DNA of 64,000 nt from Microbacterium sp. LWH11-1.2 (GTDB lineage: Bacteria; Actinomycetota; Actinomycetes; Actinomycetales; Microbacteriaceae). Each line of letters begins with the position of its first letter. Position 1 is the first letter of the stretch. Position numbers and translations under genes: made by a program. Positions 39,198 to 47,856 of this stretch are shown in pieces. The notes below the pieces were generated by a model, which was not told where the DNA came from, searched no databases, and saw only the letters and a program-made list of their open reading frames with translations. Location: contig NZ_CP151636.1 of assembly GCF_038397745.1 (NCBI RefSeq), positions 2,728,001 to 2,792,000 on the forward strand, given 5' to 3'.

Positions 39198-40142
39198 GTG
39201 AAGGCTGTGCTGCTCTGTGTCGCCGGCCTCGCAGCATCCGTGGTCATCGTCCTGTGGGGCGCCGCGACGGTCGCGTTCCTCGCCTTCCGGGTGATCCCTG
39301 GTGATCCCGTGTCGGTGATGCTCGGACCGCAGGCGCAGGTGAGCGAGGCGGTCAAGGACGGCATCCGCGCCGACCTCGGCCTCGACCGACCACCGCTCGA
39401 GCAGTACCTGACGTACATCGGCCAGCTCGCGCGTGGCGATCTCGGCGAGTCGTACCAGCTGCGGATGCCGGTGACCGAGGTCATCGGGCGACAGCTCGGT
39501 GCGACGCTGCAGCTCTCGGTGCTCGCGCTCCTGATCGCGGTCGTGCTCGCGCTGGCCGTGGCGCTGTTCGTGCGCGGTCAGGCCGGTCGCGCCGTCGCGG
39601 CGGGGATCGAGCTCGTGGTGCTGTCGTCTCCGGTGTTCTGGATCGGGCTGATCCTGCTCAGCGTCTTCGCGTTCGGGCTCGGATGGTTCCCGGTCTCGGG
39701 CGCCCGCAATCCCGCGACGATCGTGCTGCCCGCGATCACCCTGGCGCTCCCGGTGGCGGCGCTGCTGAGCCAGGTGCTCCGCGACGGGCTCGTGCAGGCG
39801 GAGCGGATGCCGTTCGCCGAGACCGTCCGCGCGCGCGGCGCCGGTCCCACCTGGTTCACGCTGAGGCACGGCCTGCGGCACGGTGCCGCGGGGGCTGTGA
39901 CCCTCGCCGCCTACCTGACCGGCTCGGTACTGGGCGGGGCTGTGCTGGTGGAGACCGTGTTCGCTCGTCCCGGCCTCGGACGCGTCACGCTCGCCGCCAT
40001 CAGCGACCGTGATCTTCCGGTCATCACGGGGATCATCCTGCTGAGCGCCGTCGTGTTCGTCGCCGTGAACCTCATCGTCGAGCTGCTGCATCCGCTGATC
40101 GATCCTCGGGTGAGGGCCGCGCGCTCCGGCGGTGGCCGATGA
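39198..40142 (+). CDS. Peptide ABC transporter permease 1 (DppB-like)
   Basis: A 314-residue membrane protein with about six transmembrane helices. The N-terminal motif F-R-V-I-P-G-D-P-V and the cytoplasmic EAA-type loop (E-T-V-R-A-R-G-A-G-P-T-W-F) are diagnostic of the DppB/OppB family. The C-terminal D-L-P-V-I-T-G-I-I-L-L is also conserved. The GTG start directly follows a dispersed repeat, with no clear ribosome binding site. It overlaps the second permease by 4 bases. Confidence 0.92.
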   Translation: MKAVLLCVAGLAASVVIVLWGAATVAFLAFRVIPGDPVSVMLGPQAQVSEAVKDGIRADLGLDRPPLEQYLTYIGQLARGDLGESYQLRMPVTEVIGRQLGATLQLSVLALLIAVVLALAVALFVRGQAGRAVAAGIELVVLSSPVFWIGLILLSVFAFGLGWFPVSGARNPATIVLPAITLALPVAALLSQVLRDGLVQAERMPFAETVRARGAGPTWFTLRHGLRHGAAGAVTLAAYLTGSVLGGAVLVETVFARPGLGRVTLAAISDRDLPVITGIILLSAVVFVAVNLIVELLHPLIDPRVRAARSGGGR

Positions 40143-40951
40143 GGCGCGCGCAGCGGTGGCTGCTCGGAGTCGCGGTCACCGTCCTGCTCGTGATCGCGTT
40201 CGCGGCGCTCTGGCCCGGTGTCCTCGCGACCCACGATCCGCTGCAGACCGACGTGCAGTCTGCGCTCCTGCCGCCCGGTGCCGAGCACCTCTTCGGCACC
40301 GATCAGAGCGGGCGCGACGTGTACTCGCGGGTCGTGTACGGAGCCGGACGCTCGCTGGGCATCGGTCTGCTCGCCACCGGCATCGCCCTCGTCGGAGGTC
40401 TCCTCCTCGGGGCGCTCGCCGGCGTCGCGCCGCGCGGCATCGACGCGGCGATGATGCGCATCAACGACGTCCTCATGGCGTTCCCGGAGTTCCTGGTCGC
40501 ACTCGTCGTCGTCGCGGTGCTCGGCCCGGGGCCGGTGAACATCGCGATCGCCGTGACGCTCGCCGCCGGCCCGGTCTACATCCGCCTCGCCCGGGTGCAG
40601 ACGCGCACGCTGCGGGTCGCGGAGCACGTCGAGGCGGCGCGTATCCTCGGCGTCCCTCCGCTCCGGGCATTCCTCCGGCACGTCGCGCCGGGGGTGCTCG
40701 GCTCGCTGAGCGTGCTCGCCACGATCGGCATCGGATCGAGCATCCTCGCCGCCGCAGGCCTGAGCTTCCTCGGTCTCGGTCCGTCCGAGCCGACGCCGGA
40801 GTGGGGGCTGATGCTCGCCGGCGGACGCAACGTGCTGGGGCAGGCCTGGTGGATCTCCGTGTTCCCCGGCATCGCCATCACGCTCACAGTGGTCTCGGCG
40901 ACGGTCGTCGGACGGATCCTGCGGGCACGGGGAGAGGGCCGGACGCCATGA
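40139..40951 (+). CDS. Peptide ABC transporter permease 2 (DppC-like)
   Basis: A 270-residue partner permease. H-L-F-G-T-D-Q-S-G-R-D-V-Y-S-R-V-V-Y-G-A is the hallmark of DppC/OppC proteins, and E-A-A-R-I-L-G-V-P-P is the EAA loop that contacts the ATPase. About five or six transmembrane helices are visible. The ATG overlaps the upstream stop, and the downstream ATPase overlaps this stop. Confidence 0.93.
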   Translation: MRRAQRWLLGVAVTVLLVIAFAALWPGVLATHDPLQTDVQSALLPPGAEHLFGTDQSGRDVYSRVVYGAGRSLGIGLLATGIALVGGLLLGALAGVAPRGIDAAMMRINDVLMAFPEFLVALVVVAVLGPGPVNIAIAVTLAAGPVYIRLARVQTRTLRVAEHVEAARILGVPPLRAFLRHVAPGVLGSLSVLATIGIGSSILAAAGLSFLGLGPSEPTPEWGLMLAGGRNVLGQAWWISVFPGIAITLTVVSATVVGRILRARGEGRTP

Positions 40952-42456
40952 GCGCCGCACTCGAGCTGCAGGGACTGCGGATCGCCTTCGACGGAGCGAG
41001 CGTCGTCGACGGTGTCTCGCTCACGGTCGCGCCGGGCGAGTGCGTCGCGATCGTCGGGGAGTCCGGCGCCGGCAAGTCGTTCACCGCACGCGCCCTCCTC
41101 GGATTGACGCCGACCGATGCCGACGTGCACGTCGACCGGCTCGTGATCGACGGCACGGATGCCGCAGCTCTCGGTGAGCGCGAGTGGCGGAAGCTGCGCG
41201 GTGCGCGCATCGGCCTCGTCTCGCAGGACGCGCTGGTGTCGCTCGACCCGCTGCAGCGCATCGGCGCCGAGATCGCCGAGCCGCTGCGGCTGCACGGCAT
41301 CGTCCACGGTCGCACCGCGCTGGCCGAACGGGTGCGCTCGCTGCTGGCGCGCGTGTGGATGCCGGATGCCGAGCGCCGCATCCGCCAGTACCCTCACGAA
41401 CTGTCCGGCGGGCAGCGACAGCGCGCGCTGATCGCCTCGGCCATCGCCGCGGATCCAGCCGTCCTCGTGGCGGACGAACCGACCACCGCGCTCGATGCGA
41501 CGGTGCAGGCACGTGTCCTGGACCTGCTGCGCGAGATCGCCGACACCGGGACGGCCGTGGTCTTCATCAGTCACGACTTCGCCGCCGTCCGCAGGCTCGC
41601 GGACCGGGTGCTCGTGATGCGCCGCGGAGCGGTGGTCGAGAGCGGGCCGGTCGCCGATGTGCTGGGACGACCGCAGCACGAGTACACGCGACAGCTCATC
41701 GCGGCGACGATGCACGAGCCGCGGGTCTCGTCATCGGCGGCGTCCGCTCCCGTGCTCACCGTCGTGGAGGCGTCGAAGAGCTTCGGCGAGGTCCCCGCGG
41801 TCGTGGCGGCATCGTTCTCGGTCGCCGAGGGGCGCACACTCGGTGTCGTGGGGGAGTCGGGGTCGGGCAAGACGACTCTGGCGCGCATGATCGTCGGTGT
41901 CGAGCAGCCGGATGAGGGAACCCTGCGCTGGATCGGCGATCGTCGCGTGCAGCTCGTGCATCAGAACCCGCTCGGGGCCTTCGATCCGCGGTGGACGGTC
42001 GGACGCTCGCTGCGGGAGGCGCTCGAGGCGGGAGGGGTTCCTCGGGACCGACGTGCCGCACGTGTGGCCGCCCTTCTCGCCGAGGTCGACCTCGACCCTG
42101 TTCTCGCCGACCGGCGTCCGGCCGCGCTCTCCGGAGGCCAGCGCCAGCGCGCGGCCATCGCCCGGGCGCTCGCCGCCGAACCGGAGGTGCTCGTGCTCGA
42201 TGAGCCGGTCTCGGCCCTCGACCCGTCGGTGCGCGAGCGCATCCTGGGTCTGCTGACGAGGCTGCAGCAGGAGCGCGGGCTGACGATGATCCTCGTCTCG
42301 CACGACCTCGACGTCGTGGGCGCGGTCGCCGACGACATCATCGTGATGCAGGACGGGCGCATCGTCGAGCAGGGGGCGACGGGTGACGTCTTCTCCGCGC
42401 CGCAGCATCCGTTCACCCGGGAGCTGCTCGACGCGAGCGGAACCGTCACTCCTTGA
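40948..42456 (+). CDS. Fused dual-domain peptide ABC transporter ATPase
   Basis: A 502-residue protein with two complete nucleotide-binding domains, equivalent to DppD and DppF joined. Domain 1 has Walker A GESGAGKS at 37-44, signature L-S-G-G-Q-R-Q-R and Walker B V-L-V-A-D-E-P. Domain 2 has GESGSGKT, a second L-S-G-G-Q-R-Q-R and V-L-V-L-D-E-P. The C-terminal oligopeptide extension usual after DppD is short. It completes the operon, so this transporter is self-sufficient. Its 3' end overlaps the convergent pentapeptide gene by 11 bases. Confidence 0.95.
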   Translation: MSAALELQGLRIAFDGASVVDGVSLTVAPGECVAIVGESGAGKSFTARALLGLTPTDADVHVDRLVIDGTDAAALGEREWRKLRGARIGLVSQDALVSLDPLQRIGAEIAEPLRLHGIVHGRTALAERVRSLLARVWMPDAERRIRQYPHELSGGQRQRALIASAIAADPAVLVADEPTTALDATVQARVLDLLREIADTGTAVVFISHDFAAVRRLADRVLVMRRGAVVESGPVADVLGRPQHEYTRQLIAATMHEPRVSSSAASAPVLTVVEASKSFGEVPAVVAASFSVAEGRTLGVVGESGSGKTTLARMIVGVEQPDEGTLRWIGDRRVQLVHQNPLGAFDPRWTVGRSLREALEAGGVPRDRRAARVAALLAEVDLDPVLADRRPAALSGGQRQRAAIARALAAEPEVLVLDEPVSALDPSVRERILGLLTRLQQERGLTMILVSHDLDVVGAVADDIIVMQDGRIVEQGATGDVFSAPQHPFTRELLDASGTVTP

Positions 42457-43096
42457 TCTGGATACCCAGGCCGACGGCGATCACGGGGGCGAGCTGCTGC
42501 ACCTGGAACCCGGTGAGCGTGGTGCCGCGCAGGCTGTTCGCATCGAGATAGGCGAGGGCGTCGAGACCGCGCAGGTCCACGTCCTTCGCCTTCATGCCCC
42601 GGGGATCGACCTCGTCGCTCGACGTGGCCGTGAAGCGCGCGCGGGTGACCTCGGCCTGGGGCAGATCGATCGCGCGGATGCGGCAGCCGGAGATCTCGAC
42701 GTCGGTCGCGCGCACGGCACCGAGGTTCAGGTAGTCGATGCGCAGGTCGCGGAGCTCGAGCTCGTCGATGCGCGCACCACTGAGGTCGAGCGTGCCGATC
42801 CGGCCTCCGCTGATCCGCAGCCGCCGGATGCCGGCGTCGCGCATCTTCAGCGACGCGATGCGGACGCCGTCCATCGCGACGTCGAGGATCGTCGCTCCGG
42901 TGAGGTCGACCTCGTCGGCGTCGGCGCGCACCGTGCACTGCTCGAGCGACGCGTAGGCCAGATCGGCGCTCGCGGTGAGGTCGAGGCTCGCGGCGAGGAG
43001 GTCGCCGCTGCGCGTCGGGGCGGCCGGCTCGAACACGTCGGGAAGGTCGGGAGGGGAGATGCGGGGTGCAGCGGGAGATTCTGTCGTGCGGGGCAT
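42446..43096 (-). CDS. Pentapeptide-repeat-like protein
   Basis: A 216-residue protein. Residues about 55-185 are made of short repeats with a hydrophobic residue every fifth position (for example A-T-I-L-D-V-A-M-D-G-V, G-T-L-D-L-S-G-A-R-I-D-E-L-E-L-R-D-L-R-I-D-Y-L-N-L), which should fold as a right-handed quadrilateral beta-helix. Some relatives mimic DNA and protect gyrase, but most have no known role. The N-terminal 35 residues are proline-rich. A TAGCCT hexamer 6 bases before ATG 43096 predicts a leaderless mRNA. Confidence 0.8.
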   Translation of the reverse strand: MPRTTESPAAPRISPPDLPDVFEPAAPTRSGDLLAASLDLTASADLAYASLEQCTVRADADEVDLTGATILDVAMDGVRIASLKMRDAGIRRLRISGGRIGTLDLSGARIDELELRDLRIDYLNLGAVRATDVEISGCRIRAIDLPQAEVTRARFTATSSDEVDPRGMKAKDVDLRGLDALAYLDANSLRGTTLTGFQVQQLAPVIAVGLGIQIKE

Positions 43097-43102
43097 GGGT
43101 CG

Positions 43103-43108
43103 AGGCTA
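43103..43108 (-). promoter_or_regulatory. Predicted -10 of the pentapeptide gene
   Basis: TAGCCT on the minus strand, 6 bases before ATG 43096. Confidence 0.5.
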
Positions 43109-43132
43109 GTGGGGCGGACCGACAGTCGCGTC

Positions 43133-43236
43133 GCCCGTGCGCCTGGACAGGACTCGTGCGCCAGACAAGGGCATCCTGCGGCAGGTCGACCTTGTCAGAC
43201 GTTCTTGTCCTGCGCTGGCGTACGAGTCGCACGGGC
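43133..43236. repeat. Nested imperfect inverted repeats in a non-coding region
   Basis: Outer arms GCCCGTGCG (43133-43141) and CGCACGGGC (43228-43236) are perfect. The next arms ACTCGTGCGCCAG (43152-43164) and CTGGCGTACGAGT (43215-43227) have one difference. Inner arms GACAAGG (43164-43170) and CCTTGTC (43190-43196) enclose a CCTG-CGG-CAGG hairpin. The 281-base gap 43097-43377 holds no convincing gene. The structure could be an RNA, a recombination site or a remnant of a small mobile element. Confidence 0.6.
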
Positions 43237-43377
43237 GGGCGGGTGGCCGGCGTAGGGGTTGGAATCGCCGCGCCAGTCTCGCTGCACAGGGAGTGCCCCT
43301 TTCGACCTGTCCACATCTGCGGCGTCCTCGCGGCGGGGCGACGCGACGACGGATGCCGGAGCGCCAGGCTGTTCCGG

Positions 43378-44322
43378 ATGACGCGCCTCGATGAACTGTC
43401 CGCCTTCCTCACCGTTCTCGGCGGGGTCGCTCGCTCTGTGGTCGTCGCGGAGCGGGGGTTCTCCCGCCGGACGGTCGATGCGGGCGTGGCGCGCGGGATC
43501 ATCACGAGACCTCGTCGCGGATGGATCGCGGCGACGGATGCCGATAGGCAGCTGGTGGCCGCCGCACGGTTGGGGGTGGTGCTGACCTGCCGCACTCAGG
43601 CGAGCCGTCTCGGCTTGTGGCTGCATGATCACCGTGGTCGACCGCACTTCGCGGTGCCGCCGCACAGCGCGCCGCAGCTCCCCGTGGATGCGAAGCTGCA
43701 CTGGGGACGTGTGCCTCTGCCGCGGCATCCGGACGCGCTCGCCGACCCGGTGGAGAACGTCCTGGCGCACATCGCCGAATGCGAGCCATTCGAACAGGCA
43801 CTCGCGACCTGGGAATCGGCGCTCCACGGGGGACTGGTGACGGTGGAGTCGCTGCACGGCCTCGCCTGGAAGCCGGCCGCGAGGGGGATCCTGCTCCGCG
43901 CGTCGCCGTTCGCCGATGCCGGGCTCGAGACCTACGTGCGCGAGCGGCTTCGCTGGCTGAAGCTGCGCGTCCTGGTGCAGATCTGGATCGCCGGCCATCG
44001 TGTCGACACGCTCATCGGAGATCGCCTCGTCCTGCAGATCGACGGAGCGCACCATACGGGATCCCAGCGGTCCGAGGACATCCGCCACGATGCGGAGTTG
44101 TTGCTGATGGGGTACCGGGTGATCCGGGGGGAGATGTGCGCCTCGCAAGGATGCATCGGCCGTATCCGGCCTTGCGAAGAGCACATCTCCGCGCGGGGCG
44201 CTCACGCGCGGCGCAGGCCTCCGCGCCGGAGCGTACAATGGACGCACGAGCATCGATCCGGCATCACCGGGGAGCTCTCGGAAGAACGCTTCGGCAGGCT
44301 CAGCGCAGGCAGAAGTCAGTAG
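43378..44322 (+). CDS. AbiEi-like/DUF559 domain protein with replaced C-terminus
   Basis: A 314-residue protein. The N-terminus (D-E-L-S-A-F-L-T-V-L-G-G-V-A-R-S, then R-R-G-W-I-A) is the winged-helix 'AbiEi antitoxin-like' domain. Residues about 190-250 form a Vsr-like DUF559 nuclease core with V-D-T-L-I-G-D, V-L-Q-I-D-G-A-H-H and D-I-R-H-D-A-E-L-L-L-M-G-Y-R-V-I-R. Relatives, as I recall them, end about 25 residues later with an aromatic tail. Here the frame instead runs through a large hairpin and into the ileS T-box. The C-terminal 65 residues are therefore probably not native and the gene may be decaying. A CAGGCT hexamer ends 7 bases before ATG 43378. Function of intact homologues is unproven; no AbiEii toxin partner is present. 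Confidence 0.65.
   Translation: MTRLDELSAFLTVLGGVARSVVVAERGFSRRTVDAGVARGIITRPRRGWIAATDADRQLVAAARLGVVLTCRTQASRLGLWLHDHRGRPHFAVPPHSAPQLPVDAKLHWGRVPLPRHPDALADPVENVLAHIAECEPFEQALATWESALHGGLVTVESLHGLAWKPAARGILLRASPFADAGLETYVRERLRWLKLRVLVQIWIAGHRVDTLIGDRLVLQIDGAHHTGSQRSEDIRHDAELLLMGYRVIRGEMCASQGCIGRIRPCEEHISARGAHARRRPPRRSVQWTHEHRSGITGELSEERFGRLSAGRSQ
44130..44190. repeat. Large hairpin at the 3' end of the DUF559 gene
   Basis: GGAGATGTGC (44130-44139) pairs with GCACATCTCC (44181-44190), and CGCAAGG (44144-44150) with CCTTGCG (44170-44176), with four-base internal loops between. It lies exactly where the DUF559 homology ends and 44 bases before the ileS -10, so it may end read-through transcription. 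Confidence 0.6.
44234..44239 (+). promoter_or_regulatory. Predicted -10 of ileS
   Basis: TACAAT, close to consensus, placing the transcript start near 44246 at the beginning of the T-box leader. No good -35 is visible. Confidence 0.6.
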
Positions 44323-44454
44323 AACCGAGCGGGGCAGGCCCGTCACAGCCGCAGTGAGAGTGGCCCGCCGTGAGGCGCGCACGCGAGGTGGTACCGCGGT
44401 CCGCGAGGATCGTCCTCGCAGGAGCATCCGCCACGACGATCACTGCGAGACACG
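44246..44454 (+). ncRNA. Actinobacterial ileS T-box riboswitch leader
   Basis: The leader carries the T-box core AGGTGGTACCGCGG (44386-44399), whose exposed TGG-type bulge reads the 3' end of uncharged tRNA. An ultrashort stem I, CCGG-CATCA-CCGG (44258-44270), presents the isoleucine specifier codon ATC (44263-44265). AGTAGAACCGAGCGGG upstream of stem III is also typical of ileS leaders in actinobacteria. There is no terminator helix. Instead CTCGCA (44415-44420 region) can pair with TGCGAG just before the start codon, so control is probably at translation initiation. The ligand tRNA is tRNA-Ile(GAT). Confidence 0.9.
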
Positions 44455-47400
44455 ATGACCTACCCCCGCCCTTCGACAAGCTCAGGGACCTCCTCCTTCG
44501 GCCCCGCCGCCGACTCCGTCGCGCCGAGCCCCCGCTTCCCCCAGATCGAGGAGGAGGTGCTCGACTTCTGGAAGGCCGACGACACCTTCCGCGCCTCGAT
44601 CGCGCAGCGCGAGGGATCGCCCGAGTGGGTGTTCTACGACGGTCCGCCGTTCGCCAACGGTCTGCCCCACTACGGTCACCTGCTCACGGGTTATGCGAAG
44701 GACGTGTTCCCGCGCTTCCAGACCATGACCGGCCACAAGGTCGACCGCGTCTTCGGCTGGGACACCCATGGGCTCCCCGCCGAGCTCGAGGCGATGAAGC
44801 AGCTCGGCATCACGGAGAAGAGCGAGATCGAGGCCATGGGCATCGACGTCTTCAACGCGAAGGCGAAGAGCTCGGTGCTGGCGTACACGCACGAGTGGCA
44901 GGACTACGTCACCCGTCAGGCCCGCTGGGTCGACTTCGACCGCGGCTACAAGACGCTCGACCTCGGCTACATGGAGAGCGTGCTGTGGGCGTTCAAGACC
45001 CTGTACGACAAGGGTCTCGCCTACGAGGGGTACCGGGTGCTCCCGTACTGCTGGCGCGACGAGACGCCGCTCTCGGCGCACGAGCTCCGCATGGACGACG
45101 ACGTGTACCAGATGCGTCAGGACCCCTCGGTCACGGTCACGTTCCCGCTGACCGGCGCCAAGGCGGAGTCGCTCGGCCTCACCGGCGTGCGGGCCCTCGC
45201 CTGGACGACCACGCCCTGGACTCTCCCGACGAACCTCGCGCTCGCCGTGGGACCCGACATCGACTACGTCGTCCTCCCCGCGGGTCCCGCCGGCGCGGCC
45301 GACGTGCATCAGACGCCGGGAACGACGGATGCCGCGGTCGAGGCCTCCGCCCACCGCTACCTGCTCGCGCGCGATCTGCTCGGCGGATACGCGAAGGATC
45401 TCGGCTACGAGAACGCCGAGGAGGCGCTCGCCGCCGTCGACGCGACCGTCCGCGGCTCCGAGCTGCAGGACGTCACCTACGACCGGCTGTTCGACTACTA
45501 CGCGGATGCCGAGACCTACGGCACCGAGAACGCCTGGCGCATCCTCGTCGACGACTACGTCACCACAACGGACGGCACCGGCATCGTGCACCAGGCTCCG
45601 GCCTTCGGTGAGGACGACCTCCGGGTGGCGGGAGCCGCCGGCATCCCCACGATCCTCTCGCTCGACGACGGCGGTCGCTTCCTCCCGAACGTCACCGACG
45701 TCGCCGGGGAGCTCTGGATGGAGGCGAACACGCCGCTCGTCCGGATCATCCGCGACAACGGACGCCTCATCCGTCTGCAGAGCTACGAGCACTCGTACCC
45801 GCACTGCTGGCGCTGCCGGAACCCTCTGATCTACAAGGCCGTGTCGAGCTGGTTCATCCGCGTCACGGACATCAAAGACGACATGCTCGCGAACAACGAG
45901 CAGATCACCTGGGTGCCGGAGAACGTCAAGCACGGCCAGTTCGGCAAGTGGCTCGAGGGCGCACGCGACTGGTCGATCAGCCGCAACCGCTATTGGGGCT
46001 CGCCGATCCCGATCTGGAAGAGCGACGACCCGGAGTACCCGCGCGTCGACGCCTACGGATCGCTGGGGGACCTCGAGCGCGACTTCGGCACGCTGCCGCG
46101 CAACCCCGAGGGCGAGATCGACCTGCACCGCCCGTACATCGACGACCTCACCCGCCCGAACCCGGACGACCCCACCGGCAAGAGCACGATGCGCCGCATC
46201 GAGGACGTGTTCGACGTGTGGTTCGACTCCGGCTCGATGCCGTACGCGCAGGTGCACTACCCGTTCGAGAACCAGGAGTGGTTCGACTCGCACGCGCCGG
46301 CCGACTTCATCGTCGAGTACATCGGGCAGACCCGCGGATGGTTCTACGTCATGCACGTGCTGTCCACCGCGCTCTTCGACCGTCCCGCGTTCACGGGCGT
46401 CAGCTGCCACGGCATCGTGCTCGGCAGCGACGGCTACAAGATGTCGAAGTCGCTGCGGAACTACCCGGACGTGTCCGAGGTGCTCGACCGCGACGGCTCC
46501 GACGCGATGCGCTGGTTCCTGATGTCGAGCTCCGTTCTGCGCGGCGGCAACCTCGCCGTGACGGAGGAGGGGATCCGCGCCGGCGTCCGCGAGTTCCTGC
46601 TGCCGCTGTGGAACTCCTGGTACTTCTTCGCGACGTATGCCAACGCTTCGGGCCCGGACGGGTACGAGGCGTCGTGGCGCACCGACTCCACGGATGTGCT
46701 CGACCGCTACATCCTGGCGCGCCTGGGCGACCTCGTGCGCGAGGTGCGCTCCGACCTGGAAGGCCTCGACTCGACGACGGCATCCGCTCGTCTGCGCGAC
46801 TTCGCCGAGGTCCTGACGAACTGGTACATCCGGCGCTCGCGCGACCGGTTCTGGGTCGGCGTGACCGACGACCCGAAGAGCCGGGAGGCCTTCGACACGC
46901 TCTACACGGTGCTGGAGACGCTGACCCGCGTCGCCGCCCCGCTCGTGCCGCTGGTCAGTGAGCGCGTCTGGCAGGGGCTCACCGGCGGCCGCAGCGTGCA
47001 CCTGCAGGACTGGCCGGACGCCGCCGCGTTCCCGGCAGCCGACGACATCCGCGATGCGATGGATGCCGTGCGCGAGCTCTCCAGCGTCGGAAACGCGCTC
47101 CGCAAGAAGGAGAAGTTGCGAGTGCGCCTGCCGCTGGCCCGCCTCACGGTCGTGTCGCCGCAGGCCGCGTCGCTCGGGCAGTTCGAGGACATCCTCCGCG
47201 AGGAGCTCAACGTCAAGGCGGTCGAGCTGGTGACGCTCGCCGAGAGCACGGCCGCCGACTACGGCATCACGCACCGCCTCAGTGTGAATGCCCGAGCGGC
47301 CGGTCCGCGTCTGGGCAAGAACGTCCAGACGGTGATCAAGGCGGCGAAGGCCGGCGACTGGTCGCAGGTCGACGGTGTGGTGACCGCCGGCGGGCTGGCT

Positions 47401-47856
47401 CTGGAGCCTTCCGAGTACGAACTCGCGCTGGAGACCACCGGTCGACCCGAGGGCGAGGCACTCGCCATCGTGCCGTCGGGCGGCTTCGTGCTGCTCGACA
47501 CGCAGACCACGCCGCAGCTCGAGGCGGAGGGGCTCGCCAGAGATGCGATCCGTGTCGTCCAGGAGGCGCGCAAGAACGCGGGCCTCGACGTCAGCGACCG
47601 CATCGTCCTCGCGCTCAACGCCGCACCGGAGCACGCCGCGGCGCTCGAGGAGCACGCGGAGCTGATCGCGGCCGAGACGCTCTCGGTGGCGTTCGCCGTG
47701 CAGGCGACGGAGGAGATGGAGACGCTGGTGGATGACGTGACCAGTCCGGGTGACGGGGTCTTCCGCTCCGGCGCCCGCGCGCTCGGCGCCACGAAGGCAC
47801 CGATCATCGTGACCATCGATGCCACGGCGGTCGTCAGCGGAAAGGCGGCGTCATGA
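44455..47856 (+). CDS. ileS: Isoleucyl-tRNA synthetase (long, eukaryote-like type)
   Basis: An 1133-residue class I synthetase. HIGH appears as HYGH (residues 72-75) in [17 protein letters not shown], followed by [19 protein letters not shown], and KMSKS is in [12 protein letters not shown]. This is the IleS2 type shared with eukaryotes and actinobacteria, generally less sensitive to mupirocin. The editing domain and a long C-terminal region are present. Codons 5-12 (R-P-S-T-S-S-G-T) are encoded by a copy of a dispersed genomic repeat, an unusual N-terminal insertion before the conserved F-G-P-A-A-D-S-V. Expression is controlled by the T-box leader. folC overlaps the stop. Confidence 0.97.
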   Translation: MTYPRPSTSSGTSSFGPAADSVAPSPRFPQIEEEVLDFWKADDTFRASIAQREGSPEWVFYDGPPFANGLPHYGHLLTGYAKDVFPRFQTMTGHKVDRVFGWDTHGLPAELEAMKQLGITEKSEIEAMGIDVFNAKAKSSVLAYTHEWQDYVTRQARWVDFDRGYKTLDLGYMESVLWAFKTLYDKGLAYEGYRVLPYCWRDETPLSAHELRMDDDVYQMRQDPSVTVTFPLTGAKAESLGLTGVRALAWTTTPWTLPTNLALAVGPDIDYVVLPAGPAGAADVHQTPGTTDAAVEASAHRYLLARDLLGGYAKDLGYENAEEALAAVDATVRGSELQDVTYDRLFDYYADAETYGTENAWRILVDDYVTTTDGTGIVHQAPAFGEDDLRVAGAAGIPTILSLDDGGRFLPNVTDVAGELWMEANTPLVRIIRDNGRLIRLQSYEHSYPHCWRCRNPLIYKAVSSWFIRVTDIKDDMLANNEQITWVPENVKHGQFGKWLEGARDWSISRNRYWGSPIPIWKSDDPEYPRVDAYGSLGDLERDFGTLPRNPEGEIDLHRPYIDDLTRPNPDDPTGKSTMRRIEDVFDVWFDSGSMPYAQVHYPFENQEWFDSHAPADFIVEYIGQTRGWFYVMHVLSTALFDRPAFTGVSCHGIVLGSDGYKMSKSLRNYPDVSEVLDRDGSDAMRWFLMSSSVLRGGNLAVTEEGIRAGVREFLLPLWNSWYFFATYANASGPDGYEASWRTDSTDVLDRYILARLGDLVREVRSDLEGLDSTTASARLRDFAEVLTNWYIRRSRDRFWVGVTDDPKSREAFDTLYTVLETLTRVAAPLVPLVSERVWQGLTGGRSVHLQDWPDAAAFPAADDIRDAMDAVRELSSVGNALRKKEKLRVRLPLARLTVVSPQAASLGQFEDILREELNVKAVELVTLAESTAADYGITHRLSVNARAAGPRLGKNVQTVIKAAKAGDWSQVDGVVTAGGLALEPSEYELALETTGRPEGEALAIVPSGGFVLLDTQTTPQLEAEGLARDAIRVVQEARKNAGLDVSDRIVLALNAAPEHAAALEEHAELIAAETLSVAFAVQATEEMETLVDDVTSPGDGVFRSGARALGATKAPIIVTIDATAVVSGKAAS
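44471..44490 (+). repeat. Dispersed repeat, copy 2, inside the ileS coding start
   Basis: CTTCGACAAGCTCAGGGACC, two differences from the copy at 17023-17042. It is read in frame as part of ileS. A diverged partial match, CTTCGGCAGGCTCAGCG, lies at 44289-44305 within the T-box. Confidence 0.65.

Noticed and set aside
43066..43377. Upstream extension of the DUF559 frame across the structured gap
   Set aside because: The predicted peptide has Arg/Cys-rich random character, overlaps the pentapeptide gene on the other strand, and the family starts at M-T-R-L-D-E-L.
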